Shown: positions 44,292 to 53,555 of the stretch, piece by piece | Layout: each line of letters starts with the position of its first letter | How positions within the stretch are numbered: position 1 is the stretch's first letter | Source: Actinomycetospora corticicola | GTDB taxonomy: Bacteria > Actinomycetota > Actinomycetes > Mycobacteriales > Pseudonocardiaceae | Assembly: GCF_013409505.1 (NCBI RefSeq) | Contig: NZ_JACCBN010000001.1 | Coordinates: 4,712,001-4,776,000, forward strand | Length of the DNA stretch: 64,000 nucleotides | Reading direction: 5' to 3' | The notes under the pieces: model-generated | Seen by the model: the letters and a program-made list of their open reading frames with translations, nothing else | Databases searched by the model: none | Told to the model about the DNA's origin: nothing | Program-made: the position numbers and the translations under genes

Positions 44292-46538
44292 CTGCGCCAC
44301 CCAGTACGAGAAGGACCGGTAGTCGGGGTACGGCGCGAGGAACGGCTGGCGCGGCCCCAACGACACGGTGATCTCCGGCGCGGTCACCGCCGACGCCGGG
44401 ATCGTGAACGACGACTGCGCCCAGGAGTGTTCGGCCCCCGCCGGGAGCCCCGGCACCTCGGTGGCGAACGCCCAGTCGCCCACGCCACGCCCGTCGACCC
44501 CCACCGCCACGACGCCCGCCCCGGTGTTCCGGTCCTCGACCGGCTCCCGGGCGTCGACCCGCGCGGTCAGCGTCACGGGGCGCCCCGGCGTGAGGCCGCG
44601 CAGCGTGAAGTGCTCGCCGCCCACCACGTGGCGTCCGCTGTCGACGACCACGCGGCCGGCCACGTCCTGGTTGCGGATCTCGCTCTTCGGGACGATCCCG
44701 ACGAGGGCCCGGTCCACGCCGTAGCCGTGTGCGGCCTCGTCGGACGGGTCGCCGACGTTGACCCGGTCCACGATCCGCCCGGGCACCGGGTCATCGGGCA
44801 GGTCGCCGCTGCCGACGTGTGACCAGTCGGCGCGCCACACGCTGATCAGGGGGCACCCGCCGGCGGTCTGGCAGATGCCGCCGAACGGCGCGTCGTCCCG
44901 GACGGGGCTCTTGAGCTGGAACGAGGTCAGCGGCTCGTCGCCGAGGATGCGGGCCTTCGGGAGTTCACCGACCGACACCAGCCCGTTGTCCTCGAAGATC
45001 GAGAAGTAGGTGGGGCGCTGCGCCGGGGGCAGGTGGGCCAGCTGCTCGTACATCGCGCCCGGGCCGTCGAGCGCGGCGCGCGCGAAGCCGGGCGTGACCA
45101 GGCCGACGAGGTCGACGATCCGTCGGTCGGAGAAGTAGGCGGTGGCTCCCACGTCGTTCACCGCGACGATGGCGTCCGGCGGCGTGTTGCCCTTGAGCCA
45201 CTGCGCCACCGACACCGCCGACTCACGGATGCCCGCGGCCTGCTCGCCCTGGCGCAGCGCCCACGTCGGTGTCGAGACCACGGCGAACGCGGCGAGCACC
45301 GCGACCAGACCCGTCGTCAGGACCCGGCCGGTGCGGCGGTCGGCGGCCGCACGGCCGATCGCCCGGACGCCGAGCACGGAGAGCAGGACGACGACGGGCA
45401 GGAACGGCTGGAGGTAGCGGCCGTCGTGCCAGAGGGCGGTCTGCAACGTCGACACGGCGAACAGCACCCCGGCGAGCCCGAGCACCAGGACGCCGGCGAC
45501 GGCCGGTCGTCGGGACGCGACCGCCGCGAGCCCGATCGCGGCCAGGACGACGACGCCGGGCCCGACCACCAGGGTCGTCGTGACCCCACCGACGAGCTCG
45601 AGCGCCGTCCGCGCGGTGGTCGTCACGCGGTCGACGACCTCCAGCGGCGACCCCAGCGGCAGGCTCAGGATCGACTTGGCCTCGACGCCGGTGTTCTCCG
45701 CCGAACCGGTCAGCAGCCGGTACAGCCCGAACTGCGCGAGCGCGACCAGCAGGGGCAGCACCAGCAGGAGGGCGTTCTTCCCGACAGAGCAGTTGAGCAC
45801 GCCGATAGGAGGTCGGCGCCGGCGGCGCACGAGCGTCACCACGGCGCCGGCGAGCACGGCGACGACGAGGACGAGGCCCTCGGGCCGGGTGATCACGAGC
45901 GGGACCGCGACCACCGGGGTGACGACGAAGTGCCCGACCGGCTGCTCCCGCACGAACGCGAGCAGCAGCGCGGCGACGAGCAGCGCGACGAGCGCGACCT
46001 CCATCCCGCTCGTGGCGCCCCACAGCAGGGGGCCGCACAGGGCGGTGAGCACCCCCGCGACGGTGCCCACGTTCCTCGAGCCGAGCTCCCGGCCGAGCAG
46101 GGCGACGAGGACGACGGTCACGACGAAGCAGACGACGCCGAACGCGACCGCCGCGTAGAGCAGCAGCCCCGCCGGCAGCACCACCGAGGCCGCGCCCAGG
46201 AGCAGGACGTAGAGCAGGCTGCTCGCGCCCGTCGTCCGCGGGGCGCCCGCCTGGTAGCGCAGGAACTCGCCGAGGCCGATCTGGCGGGCGTACTGCAGGT
46301 GGATGTAGACGTCGTCGAGCGGGGGCACGAAGCGGCCCTGGTTGTGCGCCGCGTCCACCGCGAGGAACGCGAGCGCCGCCAGCAGGGCGAGCGCGCCGAC
46401 CCCCACGAGCGCGCGGTCACCGACCAGGCGCCTCCAGTGGGGCTGCACCCGTTCCCCGTGTGGGTGATCCGCACGGGCGGCCGGGCGCGTCGGGTCCGGC
46501 TCGAGGTCGGGATCGGAGATCGTCGGGCCCCTGGTCAC
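44289..46538 (-). CDS. large GT-C membrane glycosyltransferase with exported C-terminal domain
   Basis: The 749-residue protein has a first helix near residues 45-62 and a catalytic-type loop DDVYIHLQYARQIGLG near residue 76, followed by TTGASSLLYVLLLG. About 11 helices run to about residue 440. A periplasmic C-terminal domain has FTLRGLTPGRPVTLTARVD and a Cys pair (ICQTAGGCP). The loop is like those of AftB and the two paralogues at 11-16 kb. It probably uses a decaprenyl-phospho-sugar for arabinan or another wall glycan; exact role unknown. GTG at 46538 has AGGAGGA nine bases upstream, and a minus-strand TACCGT box lies at 46591-46586. Confidence 0.76.
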   Translation of the reverse strand: MTRGPTISDPDLEPDPTRPAARADHPHGERVQPHWRRLVGDRALVGVGALALLAALAFLAVDAAHNQGRFVPPLDDVYIHLQYARQIGLGEFLRYQAGAPRTTGASSLLYVLLLGAASVVLPAGLLLYAAVAFGVVCFVVTVVLVALLGRELGSRNVGTVAGVLTALCGPLLWGATSGMEVALVALLVAALLLAFVREQPVGHFVVTPVVAVPLVITRPEGLVLVVAVLAGAVVTLVRRRRRPPIGVLNCSVGKNALLLVLPLLVALAQFGLYRLLTGSAENTGVEAKSILSLPLGSPLEVVDRVTTTARTALELVGGVTTTLVVGPGVVVLAAIGLAAVASRRPAVAGVLVLGLAGVLFAVSTLQTALWHDGRYLQPFLPVVVLLSVLGVRAIGRAAADRRTGRVLTTGLVAVLAAFAVVSTPTWALRQGEQAAGIRESAVSVAQWLKGNTPPDAIVAVNDVGATAYFSDRRIVDLVGLVTPGFARAALDGPGAMYEQLAHLPPAQRPTYFSIFEDNGLVSVGELPKARILGDEPLTSFQLKSPVRDDAPFGGICQTAGGCPLISVWRADWSHVGSGDLPDDPVPGRIVDRVNVGDPSDEAAHGYGVDRALVGIVPKSEIRNQDVAGRVVVDSGRHVVGGEHFTLRGLTPGRPVTLTARVDAREPVEDRNTGAGVVAVGVDGRGVGDWAFATEVPGLPAGAEHSWAQSSFTIPASAVTAPEITVSLGPRQPFLAPYPDYRSFSYWVAQ

Positions 46539-46920
46539 GACAGCTGTTCCTCCTCGTCACACGCCTCCTGCGCGGCGACCCCGCCACGGTAGGCGGCCCG
46601 CCGACACCGCCGGCGGTCGGGGGCGGGGGACACACGGTGCGTGACCAGGAGCGATGGCTCACGACGCCGGGCTCGACCCCTCCACCGGGGAGGGGCCGTC
46701 CACCGCTCGGTCGGGTCGGTTCCCGGGGTTCCGGGCGCCGTTCCCGTCACCGTGCGTGCCGACGTCACCCGGGTCGCTGACCGCGACCGGACGGCCGTCG
46801 CTCGATCCACTGAATGGCCTATCAGGATTCGGACGAGCCGTGCCGTTCCTCAGGTCGAGCACCGCGGTCGACCTGATCGGGGAGCTCGTCGGGGAAGTAC
46901 GGGGTCGGGGAGGCAGCACG
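46539..46920. other. intergenic region without gene, divergent promoters
   Basis: This 382-base gap separates the GT-C gene and the acyltransferase gene. It holds a minus-strand TACCGT box (46591-46586) and a plus-strand TATCAG-type sequence near 46820. The acyltransferase frame is open upstream of its chosen start, but the residues there are Pro/Ser/Arg-rich and not protein-like. Confidence 0.45.
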
Positions 46921-48333
46921 ATGGGAACGCTGACGTCGCTCACGTCGCGGACGCGTGCGGACGGGTCGGTGGCGGAGCCGGCCCGGGTCTCCACGTTGCG
47001 CACGACGCCGCTCGTCGCCGTGCCCCTCTCGTCCGCGGAGGCCCTCGCGCCCTCCCCAGTCGGCTTCCGGACGCCGGGTGCGGGGAGCGGGACCGTCCTC
47101 CCGCTCCCCCGGACCCGGGGGACCTCGCCGACCCCCGCCGTCGTCCCGCCGGCGGCCGGGCGCCCGACCGGCACCGACCCGGCGTCGGGAACCAAGCCGC
47201 AGGACATCGCCCAGTTGACCGGGCTGCGCTTCGTCGCCGCGGTGTGGGTGCTGCTGCTGCACGCTTCCTACATCCCGGGTGACGTGTTCAGCCGGTGGAC
47301 CGCCCCGATCGCGCCGCTGGTGGCGGCGGGACCGCTCGGGGTGGACCTGTTCTTCGTGCTCTCCGGGCTGGTGCTGACCCGCTCGTACCTCGCGCGGATG
47401 GGGACCCGGCCGTCGGTCGGTGGGACGGCCCGGTTCCTGCGCGCACGGATCGCCCGGGTGTGGCCGCTGTACGCGGCGGTGACGGTCGCGTTCGGCTGCT
47501 GGTGCGCGGCGCGGCTGGTGTTCGGGCGCGACGGGATCGTCGCGTGGCAGACCCCGCAGCCCTCGCTCGGCCCGCTCGGCTGGATCCGGCAGCTGACGAT
47601 GACCCAGATGTGGACCTCGTCCGGCATCGAGGGCGTCTCGTTCGTGCTGCCGGCCTGGTCGGTGAGCGCGGAGTGGCTCGCCTACCTGTGCTTCCCGCTG
47701 CTGGTGCTGGGCGCGTGGCGCATCCGGTCGTGGCCCCTGCCGGTGCTGTCGGTCCTCGCGGTGCTGGCCGCGTCCCCGGTCGCGGTGGTCCCGTTCCTGA
47801 CGGCGGGCTCCGGCGAGTCGGGCGCGTGGGTGTGGCTGCTGCGCATCGCCGGCGGGTTCACCGCCGGGATGCTCACGTGGCTGGTGGTCGACCGGCTGCC
47901 GCGCACGCCCGTCGTCGAGCTGTGGGCGGGCCGGCTGGTGCTCGCCGTCCTCGCCGAGACCGTGCTCGTGGCCTACTGGGCGGCGTCCGCCCCGGCGACG
48001 GCGTCGGTGCCCGCCGCCGACCGGCTCTGGCTCGCCGTCCCGATGTTCCCGGTGCTGCTCGGCGCCCTGTGCGTGGCCCGGGGTCGGCTCGTGGACTGGC
48101 TGTCCTCGCCGCGCCTGCAGCACGGTGGCCGCATCTCCTACGCGATCTACCTGGTGCACTTCCCGCTGATCGAGATCACGGTCGTGGCCATGACCCGGTT
48201 CCCGGCGCTGGCCCCGAACTCCTCGCTCGCGGCTCTCGCGATCCCGCACGTGCTCGTCGCGTCGGTGCTCCTGGCCCACCTGGCGTACCGGTGGATCGAG
48301 GAGCCGGCCCGGGGTGCGCTGACGCGCAGGTGA
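46921..48333 (+). CDS. acyltransferase-3 family membrane protein
   Basis: The 470-residue protein has a long Pro/Thr-rich N-terminal tail (about 95 residues) before the acyltransferase-3 domain. The domain has DIAQLTGLRFVAAVWVLLLHASYI, LGVDLFFVLSGLVLTRSYL and RARIARVWPLY, then about nine more helices and the ending YLVHFPLIEI...YRWIEEPARG. The active-site His is in LLLHASY. It lacks an SGNH domain, unlike the 24537-26585 protein. It probably O-acylates a surface glycan; arabinan is the likely one, as dprE2/dprE1 converge with it. The ATG at 46921 has GGGGAGG seven bases upstream. Its TGA stop is part of a 40-bp palindrome. Confidence 0.86.
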   Translation: MGTLTSLTSRTRADGSVAEPARVSTLRTTPLVAVPLSSAEALAPSPVGFRTPGAGSGTVLPLPRTRGTSPTPAVVPPAAGRPTGTDPASGTKPQDIAQLTGLRFVAAVWVLLLHASYIPGDVFSRWTAPIAPLVAAGPLGVDLFFVLSGLVLTRSYLARMGTRPSVGGTARFLRARIARVWPLYAAVTVAFGCWCAARLVFGRDGIVAWQTPQPSLGPLGWIRQLTMTQMWTSSGIEGVSFVLPAWSVSAEWLAYLCFPLLVLGAWRIRSWPLPVLSVLAVLAASPVAVVPFLTAGSGESGAWVWLLRIAGGFTAGMLTWLVVDRLPRTPVVELWAGRLVLAVLAETVLVAYWAASAPATASVPAADRLWLAVPMFPVLLGALCVARGRLVDWLSSPRLQHGGRISYAIYLVHFPLIEITVVAMTRFPALAPNSSLAALAIPHVLVASVLLAHLAYRWIEEPARGALTRR

Positions 48334-48369
48334 GCACTAACGGCCGCTATAGCGACCGTTAGTGCTCAC
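48330..48369. terminator. 40-bp palindrome between acyltransferase gene and dprE2
   Basis: Arms GTGAGCACTAACGG / CCGTTAGTGCTCAC enclose CGCTATAGCG, itself a palindrome; a single C-A mismatch breaks symmetry. The TGA stop of the acyltransferase gene (48331-48333) is part of the left arm. It belongs to the same family as the elements at 44220, 57195 and 58219. Confidence 0.75.
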
Positions 48370-48380
48370 ATGAGCGGAGC

Positions 48381-49136
48381 TCACACGGGCAGGCGCCGGA
48401 AGATCGGCCGCGGGATGTGGCGGAGCACGCTCATCACGTAGCGGAACTGCGCGGGGGCCCAGACCAGCTCGCGGCGCTTCGTCACCGCGTCGACCGTGAT
48501 CCGGGCGACCTCCTCCGGCGTTGTCGCGAGGGGCGCGGAGTCCATGCCGGCGGTCATCTTCGTCTTCACGAAGCCGGGGCGGACGATCGTCACGCCGATC
48601 CCCTCGCCGCGCAGCGCCTCGGTGAGCCCGGTGTAGAAGGCGTCCATCCCGGCCTTGGTGGAGCCGTAGACGAAGTTCGAGCGGCGGGCGCGCTCCCCGG
48701 CGACGGAGGACAACGCGACGACGTGACCGTGGCCCTGGCGGCGGAACTCGGCGGCGAGCGCCACCCCGACCGACACCGTCGCGACGTAGTTGACCTCGGC
48801 CAGCTCGACGGCGACGTCGATGTCCTGCCAGGCCTTCTCCTGGTCGCCCAGCAGCCCGAACGCGACCACTGCGACGTCGATGTCCCCGCCTGCGAACGCC
48901 TTGCGGACGGCCTCGGTGTGGACGGCGGCGTCCTTGGCGTCGAACTCGACGGTCTCGACGTGCCCGCCGGCGCGCTGGAGGCGGGCGGCGGCGTCGGCGA
49001 GGCGCGGCGACTGGCGCCCGGCCAGCACGACCCGCACCGGCCCGTCGGCGAGGTAGCGCTCGGCGATCGCCAGCCCGATCTCGGAGGTGCCCCCGAGCAG
49101 GAGGAGGGAGGACGGGTGCCCGACGGCGTCGATCAT
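48381..49136 (-). CDS. dprE2: decaprenylphospho-2-keto-arabinose reductase DprE2
   Basis: DprE2 reduces the 2-keto intermediate made by DprE1 to decaprenyl-phospho-arabinose, the only arabinose donor for the Emb and Aft enzymes. The 251-residue short-chain dehydrogenase has the NAD(H)-binding LLLGGTSEIGLAIAERYL near residue 12, the catalytic Ser in VALSSVAGERAR near residue 142, and the YGSTKAG Tyr/Lys pair near residue 156. It ends FRYVMSVLRHIPRPIFRRLP, as in Rv3791. The ATG at 49136 follows dprE1 by 19 bases, so the two form an operon. Confidence 0.95.
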   Translation of the reverse strand: MIDAVGHPSSLLLLGGTSEIGLAIAERYLADGPVRVVLAGRQSPRLADAAARLQRAGGHVETVEFDAKDAAVHTEAVRKAFAGGDIDVAVVAFGLLGDQEKAWQDIDVAVELAEVNYVATVSVGVALAAEFRRQGHGHVVALSSVAGERARRSNFVYGSTKAGMDAFYTGLTEALRGEGIGVTIVRPGFVKTKMTAGMDSAPLATTPEEVARITVDAVTKRRELVWAPAQFRYVMSVLRHIPRPIFRRLPV

Positions 49137-49155
49137 GGGTCTCCAGTCGAGAGGA

Positions 49156-50526
49156 TCAGCTGGTCAGCGCGAGCCGACGCGACATGTCCGAGGCGAACAC
49201 GCCGTCCGGGTCGGCCGCGTCGCGCACCTTGCGCCACTCGTCGAGCCGCGGGTACATCGCGGCGAACGTCGCGGCGTCGGTGCGGGAGTCCTTGGCGGTG
49301 TAGAGGCGGCCACCCATCGCGAGCACCCGGCGGTCGAGGTCGCGGCAGAAACGGCCGAGCCCGTCGACGATCGGGAAGTCCACGCAGATGTTCCAGCCCG
49401 GCATGGGGAACGAGAGCGGCGCCCGGTTCCCCTCCCCGAACTTCTTGAACACGTTGAGGAAGGAGACGTGCCCGGACGCCGCGATGTCGGCGATGATCGA
49501 GCGGAACTCCGCCTCGGCGGCCAGCGGAACGATGAACTGGTACTGCAGGAAGCCCTTCGAGCCGTAGGCCCGGTTCCAGTCCCCGAACAGGTCCAGCGGG
49601 TGGTAGAAGGCCGTGAGGTTCTGGATCTGGCCGCGCTTGTTCTTCGTCTTCCGGTAGTACAGCTCGCCGATCGCGGAGAACGAGAGCTTGTTCGCGAGGC
49701 CGTTCGGGAAGACGTCCGGCAGGTCGAGCAGCGTGGGCGCGTCGAACTTCAGCGGGTCCCGGCGCAGCTTCTCCGGCAGCTCGTCGAGCCGCGCCAGCGA
49801 GCCGCGGCCCAGGGCGGCGCGACCCAGCTTCGGCCCGGTGGAGATGGAGTCGAACCAGGCCGAGGAGTAGTCGTAGGCCTCGTCGGAGCCGTCGGAGAAC
49901 CGCTCGATCGTCTCGTCGAGGTTCGCGGTGCGCTCGGTGTCGGCGACGAAGTAGGCGGTCTCGGTCTTCGTCATCCGGACCGTCGCGCGCAGGATGATCC
50001 CGGTCAGCCCGATCCCACCGACGGTCGCCCAGAACAGCTCCGACTCGGGGCCGTCGGGCTCGAGATGGCGGACGTCACCGGTGCCGGTCAGCAGGTCCAT
50101 CGACACGACGTGGTTGCCGAAGCTGCCGTTCGTGTGGTGGTTCTTGCCGTGGATGTCGCTCGCGATCGCGCCGCCGATCGTCACCTGGCGGGTGCCGGGC
50201 AGCACCGGGACCCACAGGCCGAAGGGCAGCGCGACCTTCATCAGCGTGTCCAGCGAGACGCCGGCGTCGACGTCGACGAGCCCGCTCTCCGCGTCGATCG
50301 CGTGCACGCGGTGGCGGGAGGTCATGTCGACCACGAGCCCGCCCGCGTTGACCGCCGGGTCGCCGTAGGAGCGGCCGAGGCCGCGCGCGATGACGCCGCG
50401 CGGACCCGCCGTCGTGACGGCCTCGGCGAGCTGGGTGTCGGAGGCGACCTCGTCGCCGGAGAGCACGGTTGCCCGGCTCGGGGCGGTGCGGGCCCATCCG
50501 ACCAGGGTCTTCACGGTGCGAGCCAT
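49156..50526 (-). CDS. dprE1: decaprenylphosphoryl-ribose 2'-oxidase DprE1
   Basis: DprE1 is a FAD-dependent oxidase that converts decaprenyl-phospho-ribose to the 2-keto sugar. The 456-residue sequence has the FAD-binding [17 protein letters not shown] near residue 48 and [20 protein letters not shown] near residue 107. The substrate-site motif [10 protein letters not shown] near residue 382 includes the Cys equal to Cys387 of M. tuberculosis, the target of benzothiazinones. YTAKDSR supplies the conserved Lys. The ATG at 50526 stands eight bases after a TAGCCT box, so the mRNA is leaderless. It lies 44 bases downstream of an emb gene. Confidence 0.97.
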   Translation of the reverse strand: MARTVKTLVGWARTAPSRATVLSGDEVASDTQLAEAVTTAGPRGVIARGLGRSYGDPAVNAGGLVVDMTSRHRVHAIDAESGLVDVDAGVSLDTLMKVALPFGLWVPVLPGTRQVTIGGAIASDIHGKNHHTNGSFGNHVVSMDLLTGTGDVRHLEPDGPESELFWATVGGIGLTGIILRATVRMTKTETAYFVADTERTANLDETIERFSDGSDEAYDYSSAWFDSISTGPKLGRAALGRGSLARLDELPEKLRRDPLKFDAPTLLDLPDVFPNGLANKLSFSAIGELYYRKTKNKRGQIQNLTAFYHPLDLFGDWNRAYGSKGFLQYQFIVPLAAEAEFRSIIADIAASGHVSFLNVFKKFGEGNRAPLSFPMPGWNICVDFPIVDGLGRFCRDLDRRVLAMGGRLYTAKDSRTDAATFAAMYPRLDEWRKVRDAADPDGVFASDMSRRLALTS

Positions 50527-50534
50527 CGGTATCG

Positions 50535-50540
50535 AGGCTA
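50535..50540 (-). promoter_or_regulatory. leaderless promoter of dprE1, -10 box TAGCCT
   Basis: TAGCCT on the minus strand is eight bases before the dprE1 ATG, inside the 44-base gap after the emb stop. It gives dprE1-dprE2 their own transcript. Confidence 0.55.
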
Positions 50541-50570
50541 GCGCGCGACTGTCCGGGCCGGCTGCCAGGG

Positions 50571-53555
50571 CTAGCTCTCCCCGATCGAGAGCGGACCCGG
50601 GGTCGAGAACCCGCTGAGGGAGACCTCGCGGGAGGTGACCGCGGGCGGGACCAGCGGCGTCGTCGGGACCCAGCGCTCGAGGCTCGCGATGTCGGTCAGG
50701 GGCAGTCCCGGCAGGTAGACCGCGTAGCGCACCTGCCGGACCAGTGCCCGGGCGGTAAGCCACGGCCCGCCCTGCGAGGCGGTGTAGCTGATGTAGCCGG
50801 ACTGCGCCTCGCTGCGGGCGTCGGTGGACACCCGCCAGCCGGGGAGCTCGGCGACACCGTCGCGCAGGGTCGGGAACGGGGTGCACGGGAAGAGGAACGC
50901 GCCCGGCCAGTCGACGGCGGCGGGGGTGCCGGGGGTGAGGACGTCGTTCCACGGCACGAGGCGGGCGATCCGTGGGACGGAGAAGCCCTGCGACTCCGGG
51001 GTGTCGCGGCTGCTGACCAGGCGGACCGCGACCTGGTCGACGGAGAGCGCGGGGTCGAGGCGCAGGTCGCGCGAGCGCGGGGCGTCGACGCTCGCCGACT
51101 CCGCGTACTGGGTCGCGCCCTCGTCGAGCGGCACGCGCGTGACCTGCCCGTCCGCGGCGCGGAACTCGGCCACGACGTCGCCCGTCAGGACGGGACCGGT
51201 CAGGGTCACGACGACGGGTCCGGGCGCCGCGGGCTCCTCACCCGGCGGGTAGGTCGCGGAGTCCCGGCCGGGGAGGCGGTACCAGCCGGTCGTGACGGCG
51301 GGTCCGCGCCAGGCGGGGAGGTCGGCGCCGGCCATGCTCGGGCCGTCGGGTCCGGTCGTCGGGAGGGCGCCCGGTTGCTCGGCGGGCAGCAGGCCCGCGA
51401 GCGGGTCGCGCTCGACGCGCAGCCGGTCGGCGATGCCGCACGAGTGGCCCGTCAACGACGCGACCGAGTCCGACGCCAACGTGTACGAGTCCCGCCGCTG
51501 GTAGGCGGTGCGGGCGAACGAGAGCACCTCGATGGCGACGACCAGCACGACGACGCCGATCGCGAGGGCGGGCCCCCACTCGGTGGCAGCTCCTCCTCTC
51601 ATGACAGGAAAGCGTCGTTGCTGCCGTCCAGTGGCAGGTTCGCCGCTTCGTCGCAGCGCCAGGACCGCCAGGACGACCGCCACGACCGCGCCGAGCACCA
51701 GCACGGCATCGGCGAACCGGACCCCACCGAGCTGCGGCGACAGCGTCGACCACGTGATCGCGTAGCTCGAGATCCAGTGCCACTGGTTGTAGCCCGCGAG
51801 CGTCAGCCCCGACACGCCCGCGGCCACCGCGACCCCGACCGACGCGCGGCGCAGCCGCCGCGACCCGTCGTCGGGAACAGAGCGCCGCCAGGCCTCGAGG
51901 GCGAGCAGCGTGGTGGCCGTGCCGAGGACGGCGAAGGCGCCGAAGTGGTGCGTCCACTTCGTCGGGGTGAAGGCGAGCGAGACGAGGGAGAGCAGGGTGA
52001 CCACGACGACGCGGCGGCTCGTCCCGGTCAGCCGGTCGCGGGCGCCGAAGGCGAGGGCGGCGAACGCGAGGACGAGCAGGAGCACGGGCGCGCGGCGGCC
52101 GAGGTTGCCCTCCGCGTCGCCGACGGTGAGCAGCGAGGCGTAGCGGACGTACTCGTCGGTCCAGGGCCGGTCGCCGCCGATGAGGGTGCGGATGCCGACG
52201 GAGTCGAGCACGGAGGCCCATGTCTGCCCCGCGTAGACCAGCACGAGGGTGAGGCCGAGGGCCGCGATCCCGACGACGAGCGTGGTCGGCTTCAGCAGCC
52301 GCAGGAGCGCGGCCGCGCCGACGAGGAGGGGGACGAAGGCCATCAGTCCGGTCGGGGTGACGGCGAGCGTGAACCCGGCGATCGCGAGCGCCCCGACGAG
52401 GGCGACCGGGCTCGACCGCTCGATCGCCCGCTCCACCAGCACGAACACCAGCGCCGACCCGACGAGCACCCACGGTTCGGGGCGGACGCCGAGGTCGTAC
52501 GGCAGCCACCAGGCCAGGTAGACGACGCCGGCGAGCAGGGGCATCGACGGGGCGGTCAGGCGGGGCAGCACGCAACGGGAGAGCAGGAACCAGCCGACGA
52601 TGCCCAACGCCGTGGCGGGCAGGCGCAGCCAGAACGGGGCCGGGTCGACGCCGGCGATCAGCGCCAGCACCTCGTAGAACCAGCCGAACGGCGTCTCCGG
52701 GGAGTTCAGCCAGCGGAAGACCGTGCCGACCTGCCCGTTCTGGCCGAGCGACCGGACGATCCCGGCGATGTACCCGTCGTCGACCGTCAGCGGCCCGATC
52801 ACCTGCCACAGCAGCAGGCCGCCGACAACGCCGAGGTCGGCCAGGCGGGCGCGCGGACCCCTCGACGATGTGGCGTTCCTGCCACTGGACGACAGCAACG
52901 ACGCTTTCCTGCCACGGAGCAGGAGCAGCGCCCCGAGGGCCACGAGGAACGCCAGGACCGCGACGACCCCGAGCGCGACCTTCCACCCGCCCGCCGTCGT
53001 CTGGAACCGGGTGTCGCCGACCGCCGAGAAGCTCAGGCCGGCCGAGGTCGCCGCGCCGGTGAACGCCCCCGCCACGGCCGGGCGGACGTCCCCGTCGGCC
53101 CGGGCGACCTCGCGACCGTCCACGGACAGGGTGGTCGCGGCGATCGTGGACTCCACGCGCAGGGAGCCGGGCGGCACCGGGTCGAACGTCCGCCCGCCGG
53201 AGGTGACGTCGAGCGTCCGGTCCGCGTCCACCCGCACCGTGAGGCCCTGGAGCGGCTCGGCGAGCGGGTCGGCCACGAGCGGCGCGGTGGAGAACAGGAC
53301 GGTGCCGGGACCCGTCGCCCGCGCCGCGTCGGCGGACACCGTCACGGTCAGCGACTGCGGCTGGTAGGGCAGCATCGGGATCGCCGCGCCGGTCGGCGCC
53401 GCGGAGGTCGGCCACGCGTACGTGACGACCGGCTGGCTCACCGGCGCGAACGGGAACGCCAGGGCTGCGAGCACCGACACCAGACCGGCGACGAGGGCGA
53501 CGAGCCCGAGCCGCCCCGACCTGTCGTCGGGAACAGGATCAGCCGAGGTACTCAC
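50571..53555 (-). CDS. arabinosyltransferase, Emb family (carries in-frame repeats)
   Basis: The 994-residue Emb-type GT-C enzyme has a first helix near residues 15-38 and the catalytic loop [18 protein letters not shown] near residue 258. [13 protein letters not shown] is near residue 531, and a C-terminal carbohydrate-binding domain ends the protein. Two 46-bp repeat elements lie in frame, in opposite orientations. They encode [18 protein letters not shown] near residue 214 and [15 protein letters not shown] near residue 637, both in loops between helices. The GTG at 53555 overlaps the end of the upstream emb gene by 17 bases. Position next to dprE1 parallels emb genes of M. tuberculosis, but the A/B/C type cannot be assigned. 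Confidence 0.93.
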   Translation of the reverse strand: MSTSADPVPDDRSGRLGLVALVAGLVSVLAALAFPFAPVSQPVVTYAWPTSAAPTGAAIPMLPYQPQSLTVTVSADAARATGPGTVLFSTAPLVADPLAEPLQGLTVRVDADRTLDVTSGGRTFDPVPPGSLRVESTIAATTLSVDGREVARADGDVRPAVAGAFTGAATSAGLSFSAVGDTRFQTTAGGWKVALGVVAVLAFLVALGALLLLRGRKASLLSSSGRNATSSRGPRARLADLGVVGGLLLWQVIGPLTVDDGYIAGIVRSLGQNGQVGTVFRWLNSPETPFGWFYEVLALIAGVDPAPFWLRLPATALGIVGWFLLSRCVLPRLTAPSMPLLAGVVYLAWWLPYDLGVRPEPWVLVGSALVFVLVERAIERSSPVALVGALAIAGFTLAVTPTGLMAFVPLLVGAAALLRLLKPTTLVVGIAALGLTLVLVYAGQTWASVLDSVGIRTLIGGDRPWTDEYVRYASLLTVGDAEGNLGRRAPVLLLVLAFAALAFGARDRLTGTSRRVVVVTLLSLVSLAFTPTKWTHHFGAFAVLGTATTLLALEAWRRSVPDDGSRRLRRASVGVAVAAGVSGLTLAGYNQWHWISSYAITWSTLSPQLGGVRFADAVLVLGAVVAVVLAVLALRRSGEPATGRQQRRFPVMRGGAATEWGPALAIGVVVLVVAIEVLSFARTAYQRRDSYTLASDSVASLTGHSCGIADRLRVERDPLAGLLPAEQPGALPTTGPDGPSMAGADLPAWRGPAVTTGWYRLPGRDSATYPPGEEPAAPGPVVVTLTGPVLTGDVVAEFRAADGQVTRVPLDEGATQYAESASVDAPRSRDLRLDPALSVDQVAVRLVSSRDTPESQGFSVPRIARLVPWNDVLTPGTPAAVDWPGAFLFPCTPFPTLRDGVAELPGWRVSTDARSEAQSGYISYTASQGGPWLTARALVRQVRYAVYLPGLPLTDIASLERWVPTTPLVPPAVTSREVSLSGFSTPGPLSIGES
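51601..51646 (+). repeat. 46-bp repeat element within emb, copy 1
   Basis: It reads ATGACAGGAAAGCGTCGT at its left end and ends GGCAGGTTCGCCGC. It matches the reverse complement of 52870-52915 at 40 of 46 positions. The insertion keeps the emb frame. Confidence 0.8.
51861..51880. repeat. 20-bp repeat within emb (pair with 53517-53536)
   Basis: This sequence (core CCCGTCGTCGGGAACAG) is repeated at 53517-53536 with one mismatch, both inside the same emb gene and encoding VPDD-[GR]-S. A shorter match lies at 41473-41489 in the 47-bp repeat array. Confidence 0.6.
52870..52915 (-). repeat. 46-bp repeat element within emb, copy 2 (inverted)
   Basis: Its minus-strand reading starts GTGGCAGGAAAGCGTCGT and ends GGCAGGAACGCCAC; ends GTGGC/GCCAC are complementary. 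It is the inverted partner of 51601-51646. No other copy was seen in this window. Confidence 0.8.
53517..53536. repeat. 20-bp repeat within emb (pair with 51861-51880)
   Basis: It differs from 51861-51880 at one base and encodes PVPDDRSGR at the extreme N-terminus of the 50571-53555 product. Confidence 0.6.

Noticed and set aside
46654-46920. Upstream extension of the acyltransferase gene
   Set aside because: Residues are Pro/Ser/Arg-rich and not protein-like, while a strong Shine-Dalgarno stands before the ATG at 46921.
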